Assembly (NCBI RefSeq): GCF_004341085.1
Contig: NZ_SLXW01000001.1
Coordinates: 186,001 to 250,000, forward strand
DNA length: 64,000 nt
Direction: 5' to 3'
Source of the DNA: Sphingomonas sp. PP-CE-1G-424
GTDB taxonomy: Bacteria > Pseudomonadota > Alphaproteobacteria > Sphingomonadales > Sphingomonadaceae
The position numbers and the translations under genes were made by a program. The notes beneath the pieces are model-generated. The model had not been told where the DNA came from. It made no database searches and saw nothing but the letters and a program-made list of their open reading frames with translations. Of the stretch, positions 16,803-26,329 are shown piece after piece. The first letter of the stretch is position 1; each line of letters opens with the position of its first letter.

Positions 16803-16968
16803 GCATTGTCCCGATCTCAAAGCGTGTGGCCAGCGAGCGCTGGAACGCCAGATTGTGCCCGAACGTCGCATCGAAGGCCACGTGTTCCTGCGCGGCTCGG
16901 TCCGTGCGGGGTTGTTCTACCCCGACCGTGCCCGGTACTGACGTGTGAGCCGACGCTGGGAGTGCCGT

Positions 16969-18612
16969 TTGGAAGCCGTATCGATCGTCCTGTTCCTGTT
17001 GCTTGCCGTGGTGATGAGCGGCGCGGTGTCGCGCATGGTGCCGGTGTCGGTGCCGACCCCGCTGGTGCAGATCCTGCTCGGCGCGGTGATCGGGCTGTCG
17101 ACCTCGTATCGCGTAGAGCTCGATCCCGAGTTGTTCCTGTTGCTGTTCCTGCCGCCGCTGCTGTTTCTCGATGGCTGGCGGATTCCGAAGGACGAACTGC
17201 TCAAGGATCTGTCGACGGTCGTCGAACTCGCGCTCGGGCTGGTCCTGCTGACGGTGGTCGGGATGGGGTTCTTCATCCACTGGATGATCCCGGCGATGCC
17301 GCTGGCGGTCGCGTTCGCGCTGGCGGCGGTGGTGTCCCCGACGGATCCGATCGCGGTCTCGGCGATCGCCGCGCGCGTGCCGATCCCCAAGCGGATGATG
17401 CATATCCTCGAAGGCGAGTCGCTGCTGAACGATGCGTCGGGGCTGGTTTGCCTGCGCTTCGCGATCGCCGCGGCGCTGACGGGTACGTTCTCCGCGTCCG
17501 CGGCGGCGACGAATTTCGTCTGGGTCGCGGGGATCGGCCTGGCCGTCGGCGTCCTCGTCACGCTCGCCGCGACGCGCGCGAAGGCGTGGGTATCGCGACG
17601 GTTCGGCGAGGAGCCAGGGTCGCAGATCCTAGTCAGCCTGCTGATCCCGTTCGGATCCTATCTGATGGCCGAGCATCTGCACGCCTCGGGGATCCTCGCG
17701 GCGGTGTCGGCGGGCGTGACGATGACCTTCGCGGAAATCTCGCGGCAGGCGCTGGCCGCCACCCGGATGCGCCGGAACTCGGTGTGGGACACGATCCAGT
17801 TCGCGCTCAACGGCATCATCTTCGTGCTGCTCGGCGAACAGCTTCCCGCGATCCTGGCCGGGGCCAAGGCGACGGTGCTGCTGACCGGGCATCACGGCAC
17901 GTGGTGGCTCGGCCTGTACGTGCTGGCGATCGTCGCGGGGCTGGCGACGCTGCGGTTCGGCTGGGTGTGGGTTTCGCTGCGACTGACGCTGCTGAGGCGG
18001 CGTCATCGCGGCTCGGAGAAGCCTGAATACAGCCCCGACTGGCGGTTGGTGGCGGCGATGTCGCTGGCCGGCGTGCGCGGCGCGATCACGCTGGCCGGTG
18101 TCCTGACGATCCCGTTGACGATGACCGACGGCACCGCGTTTCCGGCGCGCGATCTCGCGATCTTCCTCGCCGCCGGAGTGATCATCGTGTCGCTCGCGGT
18201 CGCCAGCATCGCCTTGCCGATCCTGCTCAACGGCCTGACCATGCCACCCGAACCCTCGTTGCAGGCCGAGGAGGATGCCGCCCGGGTCGCGGCGGCCGAG
18301 GCGGCGATCGGCGCGATCGAGGTTGCGCAACACGATCTGGCCGAGCGTGACGGCAATGCCGACTTCTATTCCGCGGCGGGGACCCGGGTGATGGACCTGT
18401 ACCGCGAGCGGATCGAGAGCCGCACCGGGTCGGCCAAGGCATCGGCGGAGGCGCGACTCCAGGACCAGCTCGAGCGCACGTTCAGGCTGGCGGGGATCAA
18501 GGCCGAACGCGCCTCGGTCGTCGAGCGGGTCCGCGACCGGCGGATCGGCAGCGCCACCGCGCAGAAGATGATGCGCGAACTGGATCTGCTCGAAGCGCGC
18601 TACCGCGTGTGA
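16969..18612 (+). CDS. CPA1-family Na+/H+ antiporter
   Basis: Inner-membrane cation/proton exchanger, 547 residues with about 12 membrane helices. Signature segments: LLFLPPLLFLDGWRIPKDEL, VVSPTDPIAVSAIAARVPIP, and EGESLLNDASGLV containing the ion-binding Asn-Asp pair. A charged cytoplasmic tail of about 130 residues follows helix 12. I prefer the TTG at 16969, 6 bases after GGGAG, to the in-frame GTG at 16945, which lacks a ribosome binding site. It would serve pH and sodium homeostasis. Confidence 0.9.
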   Translation: MEAVSIVLFLLLAVVMSGAVSRMVPVSVPTPLVQILLGAVIGLSTSYRVELDPELFLLLFLPPLLFLDGWRIPKDELLKDLSTVVELALGLVLLTVVGMGFFIHWMIPAMPLAVAFALAAVVSPTDPIAVSAIAARVPIPKRMMHILEGESLLNDASGLVCLRFAIAAALTGTFSASAAATNFVWVAGIGLAVGVLVTLAATRAKAWVSRRFGEEPGSQILVSLLIPFGSYLMAEHLHASGILAAVSAGVTMTFAEISRQALAATRMRRNSVWDTIQFALNGIIFVLLGEQLPAILAGAKATVLLTGHHGTWWLGLYVLAIVAGLATLRFGWVWVSLRLTLLRRRHRGSEKPEYSPDWRLVAAMSLAGVRGAITLAGVLTIPLTMTDGTAFPARDLAIFLAAGVIIVSLAVASIALPILLNGLTMPPEPSLQAEEDAARVAAAEAAIGAIEVAQHDLAERDGNADFYSAAGTRVMDLYRERIESRTGSAKASAEARLQDQLERTFRLAGIKAERASVVERVRDRRIGSATAQKMMRELDLLEARYRV

Positions 18613-18684
18613 TCCTTCTGCTTGGCGGCAAGCGTCGCTAAGGCACTCGGCGATAACCACGGACATTTCGTAAAGGCGAGACAC

Positions 18685-18906
18685 ATGGCAGCGACCGTCA
18701 TCACCCCCAGCGGCCCCGGCGCGATGGAAGCGGGCCTCGTGCTCGACGAGGACGGCCAGCGGTTCGTCATCCTGACGTTCAAGGAGCCCAAGGGCGAGCC
18801 GACGCTGGTGACGTTCACCGTCCCGATCTTCCAGAACTATGTCGAACATCTCGTCAAGACCGCGGCGGCGGCCAACGAGGAAGCCAATTGGGGAATCCCC
18901 GGCTGA
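18685..18906 (+). CDS. Small hypothetical protein
   Basis: Protein of 73 residues starting MAATVITPSGPGAMEAGLVL, with a mixed strand-helix pattern and an amphipathic C-terminal part (FQNYVEHLVKTAAAANEE). AAAGGCGAGA precedes the ATG. No signal peptide or membrane segment. I do not recognise the family. It stands between the antiporter and a dehydrogenase gene on the same strand, with gaps of 72 and 57 bases. Confidence 0.7.
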   Translation: MAATVITPSGPGAMEAGLVLDEDGQRFVILTFKEPKGEPTLVTFTVPIFQNYVEHLVKTAAAANEEANWGIPG

Positions 18907-18963
18907 ACGGTCGGCGCTGCAAAAGGGGATGCCGGCGCGCCGGGTAACGCCTAAAGCCACGGC

Positions 18964-19926
18964 ATGACCCGACCAGAGATACTGATACCCGCGCCCATGC
19001 TTCCGAGCGTCGCCGCGGCGTTGAGCGAGCGCTTCGTCGTCCACCAGTTGCGCGACCATGCCGACCCCGATGCCTTCCTGGCGACCGTCGCGCCCCGCAT
19101 CCGCGGCCTCGCGGCGAGTTCGCTGGCGGGGCGGATCGGCAGCGACTGGTTCGACCGGCTCCCCGCGCTCGAGATCGTCGCGAATTTCGGCGTCGGCTAT
19201 GACGGCATCGATGCGAACGCCGCCGCCGAGCGCGGGATCGTCGTCACCAATACGCCCGGCGTGCTCGACGAGGAGGTCGCCGACCTGACGCTCGGCCTGC
19301 TGCTCGCGACGCTGCGCCGCATCCCGCAGGCCGATCGCCACGTCCGTACCGGCGCATGGGGGCAAGGTCCTTTCCCGCTGTCGCCGACATTGCGCGGACG
19401 ACGGATCGGCATCCTCGGGCTCGGCGCGATCGGCAAGGCGGTGGCGCGGCGGCTCGAAGCGTTCGGCGTCGCGGTCGCCTATCACGGCCGCTCGCGGCAG
19501 TCGGACATAGGCTATGACTATCATGCGACGCCGGTCGCGCTGGCCGCCGCCTGCGACGTGCTGATCGCGATCGTGCCCGGCGGACGGGGGACGCAGCATC
19601 TAGTCGACGCCGCCGTCCTCGCCGCGCTCGGCCCGGACGGTATCTTCATCAACGTCGCGCGTGGCAGCGTGGTCGATCAGGACGCGCTGATCGCGGCGTT
19701 GCAGGACGGGACGATTCTGGCTGCGGGCCTCGACGTCTATGCCGACGAGCCCAACGTGCCGGACAGCCTGCGTGCACTGCCCAACACGGTGTTGCTGCCG
19801 CATATCGGTTCGGCCTCGCAGCACACGCGCGAGGCGATGGGGAAGCTCGTCGTCGACAATATCCGCGCCTGGTTCGACACCGGCAAGGCGCTCACCCCGG
19901 TTTCGGAAACGCCGAACCCCGGTTGA
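18964..19926 (+). CDS. D-2-hydroxyacid dehydrogenase (glyoxylate/hydroxypyruvate reductase type)
   Basis: NAD(P)-dependent oxidoreductase of 320 residues. The Rossmann motif GILGLGAIGKAVARRLEAFG lies at about 146-165; the catalytic set is visible as NVARGSVVD (Arg), a Glu in ADEPNVP, and His in LLPHIGSAS. The N-terminal ANFGVGYDGIDANAAAERGI and NTPGVLDEEVADL are those of hydroxypyruvate/glyoxylate reductases. It converges with kdgK, the two stops being 2 bases apart. Substrate assignment within the family is uncertain. Confidence 0.9.
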   Translation: MTRPEILIPAPMLPSVAAALSERFVVHQLRDHADPDAFLATVAPRIRGLAASSLAGRIGSDWFDRLPALEIVANFGVGYDGIDANAAAERGIVVTNTPGVLDEEVADLTLGLLLATLRRIPQADRHVRTGAWGQGPFPLSPTLRGRRIGILGLGAIGKAVARRLEAFGVAVAYHGRSRQSDIGYDYHATPVALAAACDVLIAIVPGGRGTQHLVDAAVLAALGPDGIFINVARGSVVDQDALIAALQDGTILAAGLDVYADEPNVPDSLRALPNTVLLPHIGSASQHTREAMGKLVVDNIRAWFDTGKALTPVSETPNPG

Positions 19927-19928
19927 GG

Positions 19929-20933
19929 TCAGCGTCGAACGTCGGCGGGCGCTCCGGTGAACGCGGCGAGATCAGCGGGCGTCGTCCGGCTGTGATCGCC
20001 GACGGTCGCGTGCTTCAACGCCGCCATTGCGAGGCCGCAGCGGGCGGCGGCCTCGCACCCCTCGTCGAGGCGCGACAGCACGCCGGCGGCGAACGCGTCG
20101 CCGGTGCCGATCCGGTCGACGATCTGGGTGACGAGAATCGTCTCGGTTTCGAACGCAGCGTCGCGACGATCGACGCGGGCGGACAGTTCGTGCGTGTCGG
20201 CATCGATGACCCGGCGCGCGGTCGAGGCGATGCAGGTCAGGCTGGGGAACCGCGCGAACGCCGCCTCGCACGCGCGCCGCCGGGCTTCGGGGGTGTCGCC
20301 CGCAAAGTCCTTGCCGAGCAACAGCGAGATGTCGCGGTGACTGCCGAACAGCAGGTCCGCGCCGGCGACATGGTCGAGCAGGATCTGTTGTGGATCGACG
20401 CACCAGCGCGCCCACATGCTCGCACGGAAATTGCCGTCGAACGAGACTTGCACGCCCGCCGCTCTCGCCGCTGCGATCGCGTCGAGCGACAGCCGTGCCG
20501 CCTCGGGAGCGATCGCGGGAATGATCCCCGACAGGTGCAGCCAGGCCACGCCGTCCAGCATGGCGGGCCAATCATAGGCCTTGGACGGCGCCACCGCGAA
20601 ACTGCTGTCTAGGCGGTCGTAGACGATGTGCGCGCCCCGCGGACCGCTCGGCGGCGACAGGAAATACAGGCCGAGCCGGCCATCGGTGCGCTTTACGCGC
20701 GCAACGTCTACGCCGGCGGCGCGGACCGACTCCAGTGCTGCGTCGCCAAGCGATCCGTGTGGCAAAGTCGTGATCACCGCGGCGGGTTCGCCGAGCCTGG
20801 CGAGCGCGACCGCGACGTTCGCCTCCGCGCCGCCGAAATGCGCGTCGAGCCGTGCTTCCTGGAACAGATGCCCGCGATCGGGTGCGGCGAGGCGCAACAG
20901 CATCTCGCCGAAACAGAGCACCGTGCCGGTCAT
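19929..20933 (-). CDS. kdgK: 2-keto-3-deoxygluconate kinase
   Basis: PfkB-family sugar kinase of 334 residues that phosphorylates 2-keto-3-deoxygluconate in hexuronate breakdown. N-terminal GEMLLRLAAPDRGHLFQEAR and FGGAEANVAVALARLG are as in KdgK; the C-terminal anion-hole motif is DRIGTGDAFAAGVLSRL. The ATG at 20933 overlaps the stop of the preceding gene by four bases. Third gene of the uxaC operon, which supports the substrate. Ordinary length. Confidence 0.9.
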   Translation of the reverse strand: MTGTVLCFGEMLLRLAAPDRGHLFQEARLDAHFGGAEANVAVALARLGEPAAVITTLPHGSLGDAALESVRAAGVDVARVKRTDGRLGLYFLSPPSGPRGAHIVYDRLDSSFAVAPSKAYDWPAMLDGVAWLHLSGIIPAIAPEAARLSLDAIAAARAAGVQVSFDGNFRASMWARWCVDPQQILLDHVAGADLLFGSHRDISLLLGKDFAGDTPEARRRACEAAFARFPSLTCIASTARRVIDADTHELSARVDRRDAAFETETILVTQIVDRIGTGDAFAAGVLSRLDEGCEAAARCGLAMAALKHATVGDHSRTTPADLAAFTGAPADVRR

Positions 20934-22387
20934 GCGTCGAACTCCCCTACCGCTGGTAGCAGCGCGGCCCGTGGACCTTCCGCACGCCATGTCGCAACGG
21001 ACTGGGCGAGCGAGTCGATGATCGCCGCGTCGTCGAACTGCGCGGGGAATATGCCGAGCTCGGTGACGAAGCGCGCGACGAGCTGGCGCGGATCGCCGGC
21101 CGACTCCGCCCAGATCGCGGCGAAGCGATCACGCAACGGATCGTCCGAGATACCTGGGGCGTCCGCGGTGTAGGCGATCCAAGCGGCGAGGCTCAGGCTG
21201 TGCCGCGGGCTATCCAGCCCTTTCGCCAGTCGGTCGGTCACCGTCGCGATCCAGCGTTGCGGCAGCTTCTGCGATCCATCCATCGCGATCTGATCGAGCC
21301 GGTGGTGCAGGTCGGCGTTGGCGAAGCGATCGAGAATCGCGTCGATATACGCGTCGGGATCGAGCCCCGCCGCGGCGGTCAGGCTCGGCACCGCCTCCTC
21401 CTGCATCTGCGCGATGACGAACGCGCGCAGCACCGGATCGGCAATCGCCTCGTGGACGAACGCGTGGCCGAGCTGGAGACCGACATAGGCGAGCGTCGAA
21501 TGGCTCGCGTTCAACAGCCGCAGCTTGGCGAGTTCGAACGGCGCGACGTCGTCGACGATCTGCGCGCCCGCGGTCTCCCAGGCCGGGCGCGGGCCGGCGA
21601 AGCGGTCCTCGATTACCCATTGGCGGAACGGCTCGGTGACGATCGCGGCGGCATCGTCGACGCCGATCGCCGCCGCCACGCTCGCGCGCTCGGCTTGCGT
21701 CGACGCCGGCACGATCCGGTCGATCATCGTATCGGGCGCCGCGACATGCGCGCGGACCCACGCGCCCATATCGGGATCGCGGTGGTCGACGAACGCAGTC
21801 AGCAGGCTCATCAACAGCGTGCCGTTGCCGGACAGATTGTCGCACGAGACCAATGTCAGCCCCCCTGCCCCGGCGTTGCGCCGCCGCTCGAGTGCCGCTG
21901 CGAGATAGCCGAAGATCGTCCGTGGCACGCCGCCGCCGAGATCGTTGGCGATCGCGGGATCGTCGGTCAGCAGCGCGCCACTTGCCGGATGCCGGTAATA
22001 GCCCTTCTCGGTCACGGTCAGCGTGACGACATGCGTGTCTGGGTCCGCCAGCGCGGCGATCACCGCTCGTGGGTCCTCGGCGGCGACCAGCACCGTGTCG
22101 ATCGCGGTGATCAGCCGGGTCGAGGTCGCACCGTTCGATCGCTCGGTCACGGTGTACAGACCGTCCTGCGGCGCGAGCGTATCGCGGACCTGCGGCGATC
22201 GTAGCGAGACGCCGGTGATCCGCCAGCCATCGTCGGGCGTCATCGCATCCTGCGTGTACACCGCCTGGTGCGCGCGGTGGAACGCACCGATCCCGAGATG
22301 GACGATCCGCCGCACGGGCGCATCCGACGCCGCGGGCTGCGCGACGTCGTCGGCGAGGGCCGCCAGATTGGCGCGGGACAGCCTCAC
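20930..22387 (-). CDS. uxuB: Mannitol dehydrogenase family protein, probable fructuronate reductase
   Basis: NAD-dependent polyol/uronate dehydrogenase of 485 residues. Visible: IVHLGIGAFHRAHQAVYTQD at the nucleotide-binding N-terminus, SCDNLSGNG, and the catalytic KLRLLNASHSTLAYVG. The family includes mannitol dehydrogenase, fructuronate reductase and tagaturonate reductase. Position directly after uxaC (GTG overlapping its stop by four bases) and before kdgK points to fructuronate (or tagaturonate) reduction. No mannonate/altronate dehydratase gene is in the window. Confidence 0.85.
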   Translation of the reverse strand: MRLSRANLAALADDVAQPAASDAPVRRIVHLGIGAFHRAHQAVYTQDAMTPDDGWRITGVSLRSPQVRDTLAPQDGLYTVTERSNGATSTRLITAIDTVLVAAEDPRAVIAALADPDTHVVTLTVTEKGYYRHPASGALLTDDPAIANDLGGGVPRTIFGYLAAALERRRNAGAGGLTLVSCDNLSGNGTLLMSLLTAFVDHRDPDMGAWVRAHVAAPDTMIDRIVPASTQAERASVAAAIGVDDAAAIVTEPFRQWVIEDRFAGPRPAWETAGAQIVDDVAPFELAKLRLLNASHSTLAYVGLQLGHAFVHEAIADPVLRAFVIAQMQEEAVPSLTAAAGLDPDAYIDAILDRFANADLHHRLDQIAMDGSQKLPQRWIATVTDRLAKGLDSPRHSLSLAAWIAYTADAPGISDDPLRDRFAAIWAESAGDPRQLVARFVTELGIFPAQFDDAAIIDSLAQSVATWRAEGPRAALLPAVGEFDA

Positions 22388-23796
22388 AGCCGGTACGCCT
22401 TGCGCACGAGGTCGCTGGTCAACTGGTGCGCGAGTTCGGCGGCCTCCCAATCCTCCAGCCGGTGCTCGGCGACCAGCCGCGCGAGGAAGCCGCAATCGAC
22501 TCGCCGCGCGACATCATGCCGCGCCGGGATCGAGAGAAACGCGCGCGTATCGTCGTTGAAGCCGACGGTGTTGTAGAAGCCGGCGGTCTCGGTGGTCATC
22601 TCGCGGAACCGCCGCATGCCCTCCGGACTGTCGTGGAACCACCAGCTCGGCCCCAGCTTCAGGCACGGATAATGGCCCGCGAGCGGCGCCAACTCCCGCG
22701 CGTAGACGCTCTCGTCGAGCGTGAAGAGGATGATCGACAACTCGGTTGAGGTGCCGAACCGGTCGAGCAGCGGTTTCAGCGCATGGACGTAATCGGTGCG
22801 CCCGGGAATGTCGGCGCCCTTGTCGCGGCCGTGGCTGGCGAACAGCCCGGCATTATGGTTGCGGACCGAGCCGGGATGGATCTGCATGACCATGCCGTCG
22901 TCGATGCTCATCGCTGCCATCTCGGTCAGCATCTGCGCGCGGAAGAGCTCGGCGTCGGCAGCGGTCCAGGCGTTGCCGGTTATGCGCGCGAACAACGCCT
23001 CGCACTCGGGCGTCGACAGGTTCGCGGTCGCGGCGGTCGGGTGGCCGTGATCGGTCGCGGTCGCGCCTGCCGCGCGGAAATCGGCGCGACGCTTGCGGTG
23101 CGCAGCGAGATAGCCCTGCCAGTCATACACGTCCTCGCCGGTGATTTCACCGAAGCGCCGCAGCGCGCCGGCGAACTGCTCGTGCTCGACGTCGATCACG
23201 CCGTCGGGCCGATAGGTCGTGACGACGCGGCCGTTCCAGTCGCTTGCCTGGATGCGGTGGTGCGCGTCGAGGCTGTCGTGCGCGCCTTCGGTGGTGGCGA
23301 GGAAATCGATCCGGAACCGGTCGAACAGCGCACGCGGACGGAACGCCTCGGTCGCGAGCTTCTCGCCGATCGTGTCGAAATACAGGTCCGCGGTGGCTGG
23401 CTCGAACGCGACGTCGAACCCGAACACCTCGGCGAACACGTGATCGAGCCACATCCGCGACGGCGTACCGCGAAACAGCGGGTAGTGCGCGGCAAGCGTC
23501 CGCCATGCCGATCGCGGATCGGCGGTCGCCTTGCCATCCTTGCCCGGGATCATCAGCGCATCGAGATCGACGCCCTGGCTGTAGAGCATCCGGAACAGAT
23601 AATGATCGGGTGCCAGCAGCAGCGACGTCGCGTCGGTCCAGTTGCGATTGTCCGCGAACCAGGTCGGATCGGTATGGCCATGCGGGCTGACGATCGGCAG
23701 GTCGGCGATCTCCGCATACAGCGCGCGGGCGATGTCGCGGGTGGTCGGATCGGCGGGGAACAGCCGGTCGGGATGAAGTTCGAGAGGACGAGTCAT
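22384..23796 (-). CDS. uxaC: Glucuronate isomerase
   Basis: Uronate isomerase of 470 residues, the family length, converting glucuronate to fructuronate (and galacturonate to tagaturonate). Recognisable blocks are LPIVSPHGHTDPTWFADN with metal-ligand His residues, LLLAPDHYLFRMLYSQG, and the C-terminal GFNDDTRAFLSIPARHDVAR. First gene of the minus-strand operon uxaC-uxuB-kdgK; all junctions overlap by four bases, implying coupled translation. An inverted repeat lies 63-83 bases upstream. Confidence 0.95.
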   Translation of the reverse strand: MTRPLELHPDRLFPADPTTRDIARALYAEIADLPIVSPHGHTDPTWFADNRNWTDATSLLLAPDHYLFRMLYSQGVDLDALMIPGKDGKATADPRSAWRTLAAHYPLFRGTPSRMWLDHVFAEVFGFDVAFEPATADLYFDTIGEKLATEAFRPRALFDRFRIDFLATTEGAHDSLDAHHRIQASDWNGRVVTTYRPDGVIDVEHEQFAGALRRFGEITGEDVYDWQGYLAAHRKRRADFRAAGATATDHGHPTAATANLSTPECEALFARITGNAWTAADAELFRAQMLTEMAAMSIDDGMVMQIHPGSVRNHNAGLFASHGRDKGADIPGRTDYVHALKPLLDRFGTSTELSIILFTLDESVYARELAPLAGHYPCLKLGPSWWFHDSPEGMRRFREMTTETAGFYNTVGFNDDTRAFLSIPARHDVARRVDCGFLARLVAEHRLEDWEAAELAHQLTSDLVRKAYRL

Positions 23797-23858
23797 GCCA
23801 TTACTCCTGCCGCATACGCTGTACCGCGTTCAAGTCCGCGCAGTCCGGCGGGCCCGCG

Positions 23859-23879
23859 TATCCGGCCGATTAGCGGATA
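23859..23879. promoter_or_regulatory. Inverted repeat upstream of the uronate operon
   Basis: TATCCG at 23859-23864 and CGGATA at 23874-23879 form a 6-bp inverted repeat with a 9-base spacer, 63-83 bases upstream of the uxaC start. Position suits an operator for a uronate-responsive regulator, though none is encoded nearby. The remaining gap up to 24065 shows nothing else I can identify. Confidence 0.35.
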
Positions 23880-24065
23880 TTTCGGATGAATGCAGGCATG
23901 CAAGCCAGCGCAGGCCAGGAGGCGCGTACGGCATTCGGATGACACGATCATGATACCGACGCTGTCGCGCTTGCCGGAAACGGTGGCAAGCCGATCACGG
24001 CCCGATCGGACACGCCACCGAGCAACGGGGTTGATCGCGCGGCGGTGCGTCCTTACCCGGATCAT

Positions 24066-24392
24066 ATGCTGATGCGGTTTTTCCTGGTGCTTCTGTTTGC
24101 GGCATTCGCGCTTCCCGCCGCAGCGCCCGCGGCGTGTCATGGCAAATCGACGGCGGCTCCGCATGCGATGCCGGCGATGGCAGGCGCGCCCACGGACGGC
24201 ATGGGACAAGAGACCGATCACAAAGCGGTCGCGCCGCACGGTTGCATCGGTTGCATTCCGCCTTCGGCTTGGACCGCAGCGCAGATCGATCCCGTCCCGC
24301 CGGCCGCGGCCGCCGTACCGGTCGAGCGAGCCGCCGTATTCGACATCGGCATGACCGCCGCCCCAGCGCTGCCACCACCCCGAACCGCATGA
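24066..24392 (+). CDS. Small secreted His/Met/Cys protein, possibly copper-related
   Basis: Protein of 108 residues with a signal peptide (MLMRFFLVLLFAAFALPAAA). The mature part contains scattered His and Met residues (for example PHAMPAMAG, DGMGQETDH) and a GCIGC motif at about residues 67-71, suggesting metal binding in the periplasm. It lies 52 bases upstream of a Met/His-rich barrel gene on the same strand. I do not recognise the family; small proteins of this type accompany copper-resistance genes in sphingomonads. Confidence 0.6.
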   Translation: MLMRFFLVLLFAAFALPAAAPAACHGKSTAAPHAMPAMAGAPTDGMGQETDHKAVAPHGCIGCIPPSAWTAAQIDPVPPAAAAVPVERAAVFDIGMTAAPALPPPRTA

Positions 24393-24444
24393 TCGTCGGG
24401 TGCATCCGCACCCTGGCATTCATGCTTTATCGGGATTTCAGACG

Positions 24445-26055
24445 ATGACACGATCGATGCTGCTCGCGGCGAGTGCCGCGGCGCTGTGCCTGCCCCATGC
24501 CGCGGCTGCGCAACATGGTGCAGGCATGACCATGCCGATGCCGGACGCGCGCGTGCGGCCCAATAAGACCAATAAGACGACGCGCGCCCACCCAAGGACC
24601 AAGTCCACGGCTGCCGAGCCGACGCCGGCAACTCACGCAGATGCGTCCGAAGAGCATGGAGCGATCGACCAGCATGCCGCATCGGCACCGGGCGCGACGC
24701 CGGCCATGTCCACGATGCCGATGGAGCAGGGGCCGATGCCTGACGCTCCAACGAATCATTCGGCCCTGGACCATGCCCAGATGGATCATGGCGCAATGAA
24801 CCATGCTCCGATGGGGCACTCTATGATTGCCGACCCGGCTTACCGCGCGGCGTCAGATGCGGCAGTGGCGAAGATGCCGGCGGGCTCGGCGATGGCCGGG
24901 ATGGCGATGGGGACGTCCGCGGGCTTCTACAGCCAGGGTAGCGGGACGTCGCGGCTGCCGGCGGCCGAGGGACCGATGCGTGGGTATATGGTTCAGGCGG
25001 GCGAGTGGATGCTGATGGCGCATGGCTATGCGTGGGGCGTCGCGACCGACCAGGGGGGGCCGCGCGGGAAGAGCGAGGCGTTCGTGCAGTCGATGGCGAT
25101 GCTGATGGCGGATCGCGACCTGGGCGACCGGTTCCATATCCAGCTGCGGACGATGAACAGCCTCGAGCCGCTGATGGGCGCGCGGGGCTACACAAACTTG
25201 TTTGCGACCGGCGAACTGGCGAACGACCGGCCGCTGGTCAATCGGCAACATCCGCACGACCTGTTCATGGAGCTGGCCGCGAAGGTCGATTATCGGCTCG
25301 GGAACGGCGACACGGTGTTCCTGTATGGCGGGCCGGTCGGCGAGCCGGCGTTGGGGCCGAGCGCGTTCATGCACCGGGGGTCGGCGCGGTATCAGCCGAT
25401 GTCGCCGATCACGCATCACTGGTTCGATTCGACGCACATCACCTACGGCGTGGTGACGGCGGGGTATGCGACGCCCGCGTTCCAGCTGGAGGCGTCGGCG
25501 TTCAAGGGGCGCGAGCCGGACGAGCATCGCTGGAATATCGAGACGCCGCGGCTCGATTCGTGGAGCGTGCGGGGGACGTGGACGCCGTCGCCGTTCTGGG
25601 CGGTGCAGGTGAGCCATGGGCGGCTGAAGGAGCCCGAGGCGCAGCATCCGGGCGAGGACGAGAACCGCTCGACCGCGAGTGTGCAATATGCGCGGGGTGG
25701 GCTGGCGACTACGTTTGGGTATAGTCTCAAGGACCGGGTGCCGGGGGAAAAGCTGAGCGCGTTTCTGGCGGAGGCAACGTATGAGCTGACGACGCGGCAT
25801 GCGGTGTTTGGCAGGGTCGAGAATGTGGCGAACGACGAGCTTTTTCCGGACGAGGGCGATCCTCTGCACGATCGGAAGTTCCGGGTTACGAAGGCGGAGG
25901 TCGGGTATGCGTACCGGCTGCCGATCGTCGGGCCGCTTGGGTTGGCGCTTGGCGGGACGGTGGCGGCGTATGCCAAGCCGGCGGCGCTGGAGGCGGCGTA
26001 TGGGAAGACGCCGGTGAGCTGGACTTTGTTCAGCAAGCTGGCGGTGGGGTTGTAG
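24445..26055 (+). CDS. Met/His-rich outer-membrane-type protein, probable copper tolerance
   Basis: Protein of 536 residues. After a signal peptide (cleavage near AAAAQ) comes a low-complexity region to about residue 155 with Met/His clusters (HAQMDHGAMNHAPMGHSM at 109-126), similar in kind to the copper-binding repeats of PcoA/PcoB and CopB. The rest has the alternating pattern of a beta-barrel, with conserved-looking stretches such as NRQHPHDLFMELAAKVDY and SPITHHWFDSTHITYG, that carry further His. No CopA oxidase is adjacent. A copper role is inferred from composition and the neighbouring small protein. Confidence 0.65.
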   Translation: MTRSMLLAASAAALCLPHAAAAQHGAGMTMPMPDARVRPNKTNKTTRAHPRTKSTAAEPTPATHADASEEHGAIDQHAASAPGATPAMSTMPMEQGPMPDAPTNHSALDHAQMDHGAMNHAPMGHSMIADPAYRAASDAAVAKMPAGSAMAGMAMGTSAGFYSQGSGTSRLPAAEGPMRGYMVQAGEWMLMAHGYAWGVATDQGGPRGKSEAFVQSMAMLMADRDLGDRFHIQLRTMNSLEPLMGARGYTNLFATGELANDRPLVNRQHPHDLFMELAAKVDYRLGNGDTVFLYGGPVGEPALGPSAFMHRGSARYQPMSPITHHWFDSTHITYGVVTAGYATPAFQLEASAFKGREPDEHRWNIETPRLDSWSVRGTWTPSPFWAVQVSHGRLKEPEAQHPGEDENRSTASVQYARGGLATTFGYSLKDRVPGEKLSAFLAEATYELTTRHAVFGRVENVANDELFPDEGDPLHDRKFRVTKAEVGYAYRLPIVGPLGLALGGTVAAYAKPAALEAAYGKTPVSWTLFSKLAVGL

Positions 26056-26118
26056 ACCGACGGCTCGTGCTGAGTGTTGCAGGCGGCCACCTCTCCTTAC
26101 CTTCCCCGTACCTCCTTT

Positions 26119-26223
26119 ACCTCCCCGGCGGAGGCCGGGGTCCAGTTGGGTAGGTGGGAGTAACGGCGCGCTACGCCTCTCAGCAACGTTCCCCAACTGG
26201 GCCCCGGCCTTCGCCGGGGTGGT
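26119..26223. repeat. Family A palindromic repeat, copy 1
   Basis: About 105 bases whose two ends are inverted copies: CCTCCCCGGCGGAGGCCGGGG on the left against CCCCGGCCTTCGCCGGGG on the right, with further matching TCCAGTTGGG / CCCAACTGGG. The centre is variable. Copies with the same arms lie at 29313-29420 and 51021-51128. It fills most of the 274-base gap between the barrel gene and the phosphodiesterase gene. Confidence 0.85.
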
Positions 26224-26329
26224 GCTTCCCCTTGGACGGCCCGCTAGCCCATGCAAACGGTCGCTTTCGCTCGCCGTTCGTGCCGAGTAGGGATTGCGCG
26301 AAGTCGCCACCTGCTCGGGACGAACGGTT

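Noticed and set aside
16801..16941. A 46-codon plus-strand frame in the gap before the antiporter
   Set aside because: Overlaps the divergent promoter region and the CaiB start, has no ribosome binding site and no recognisable content.
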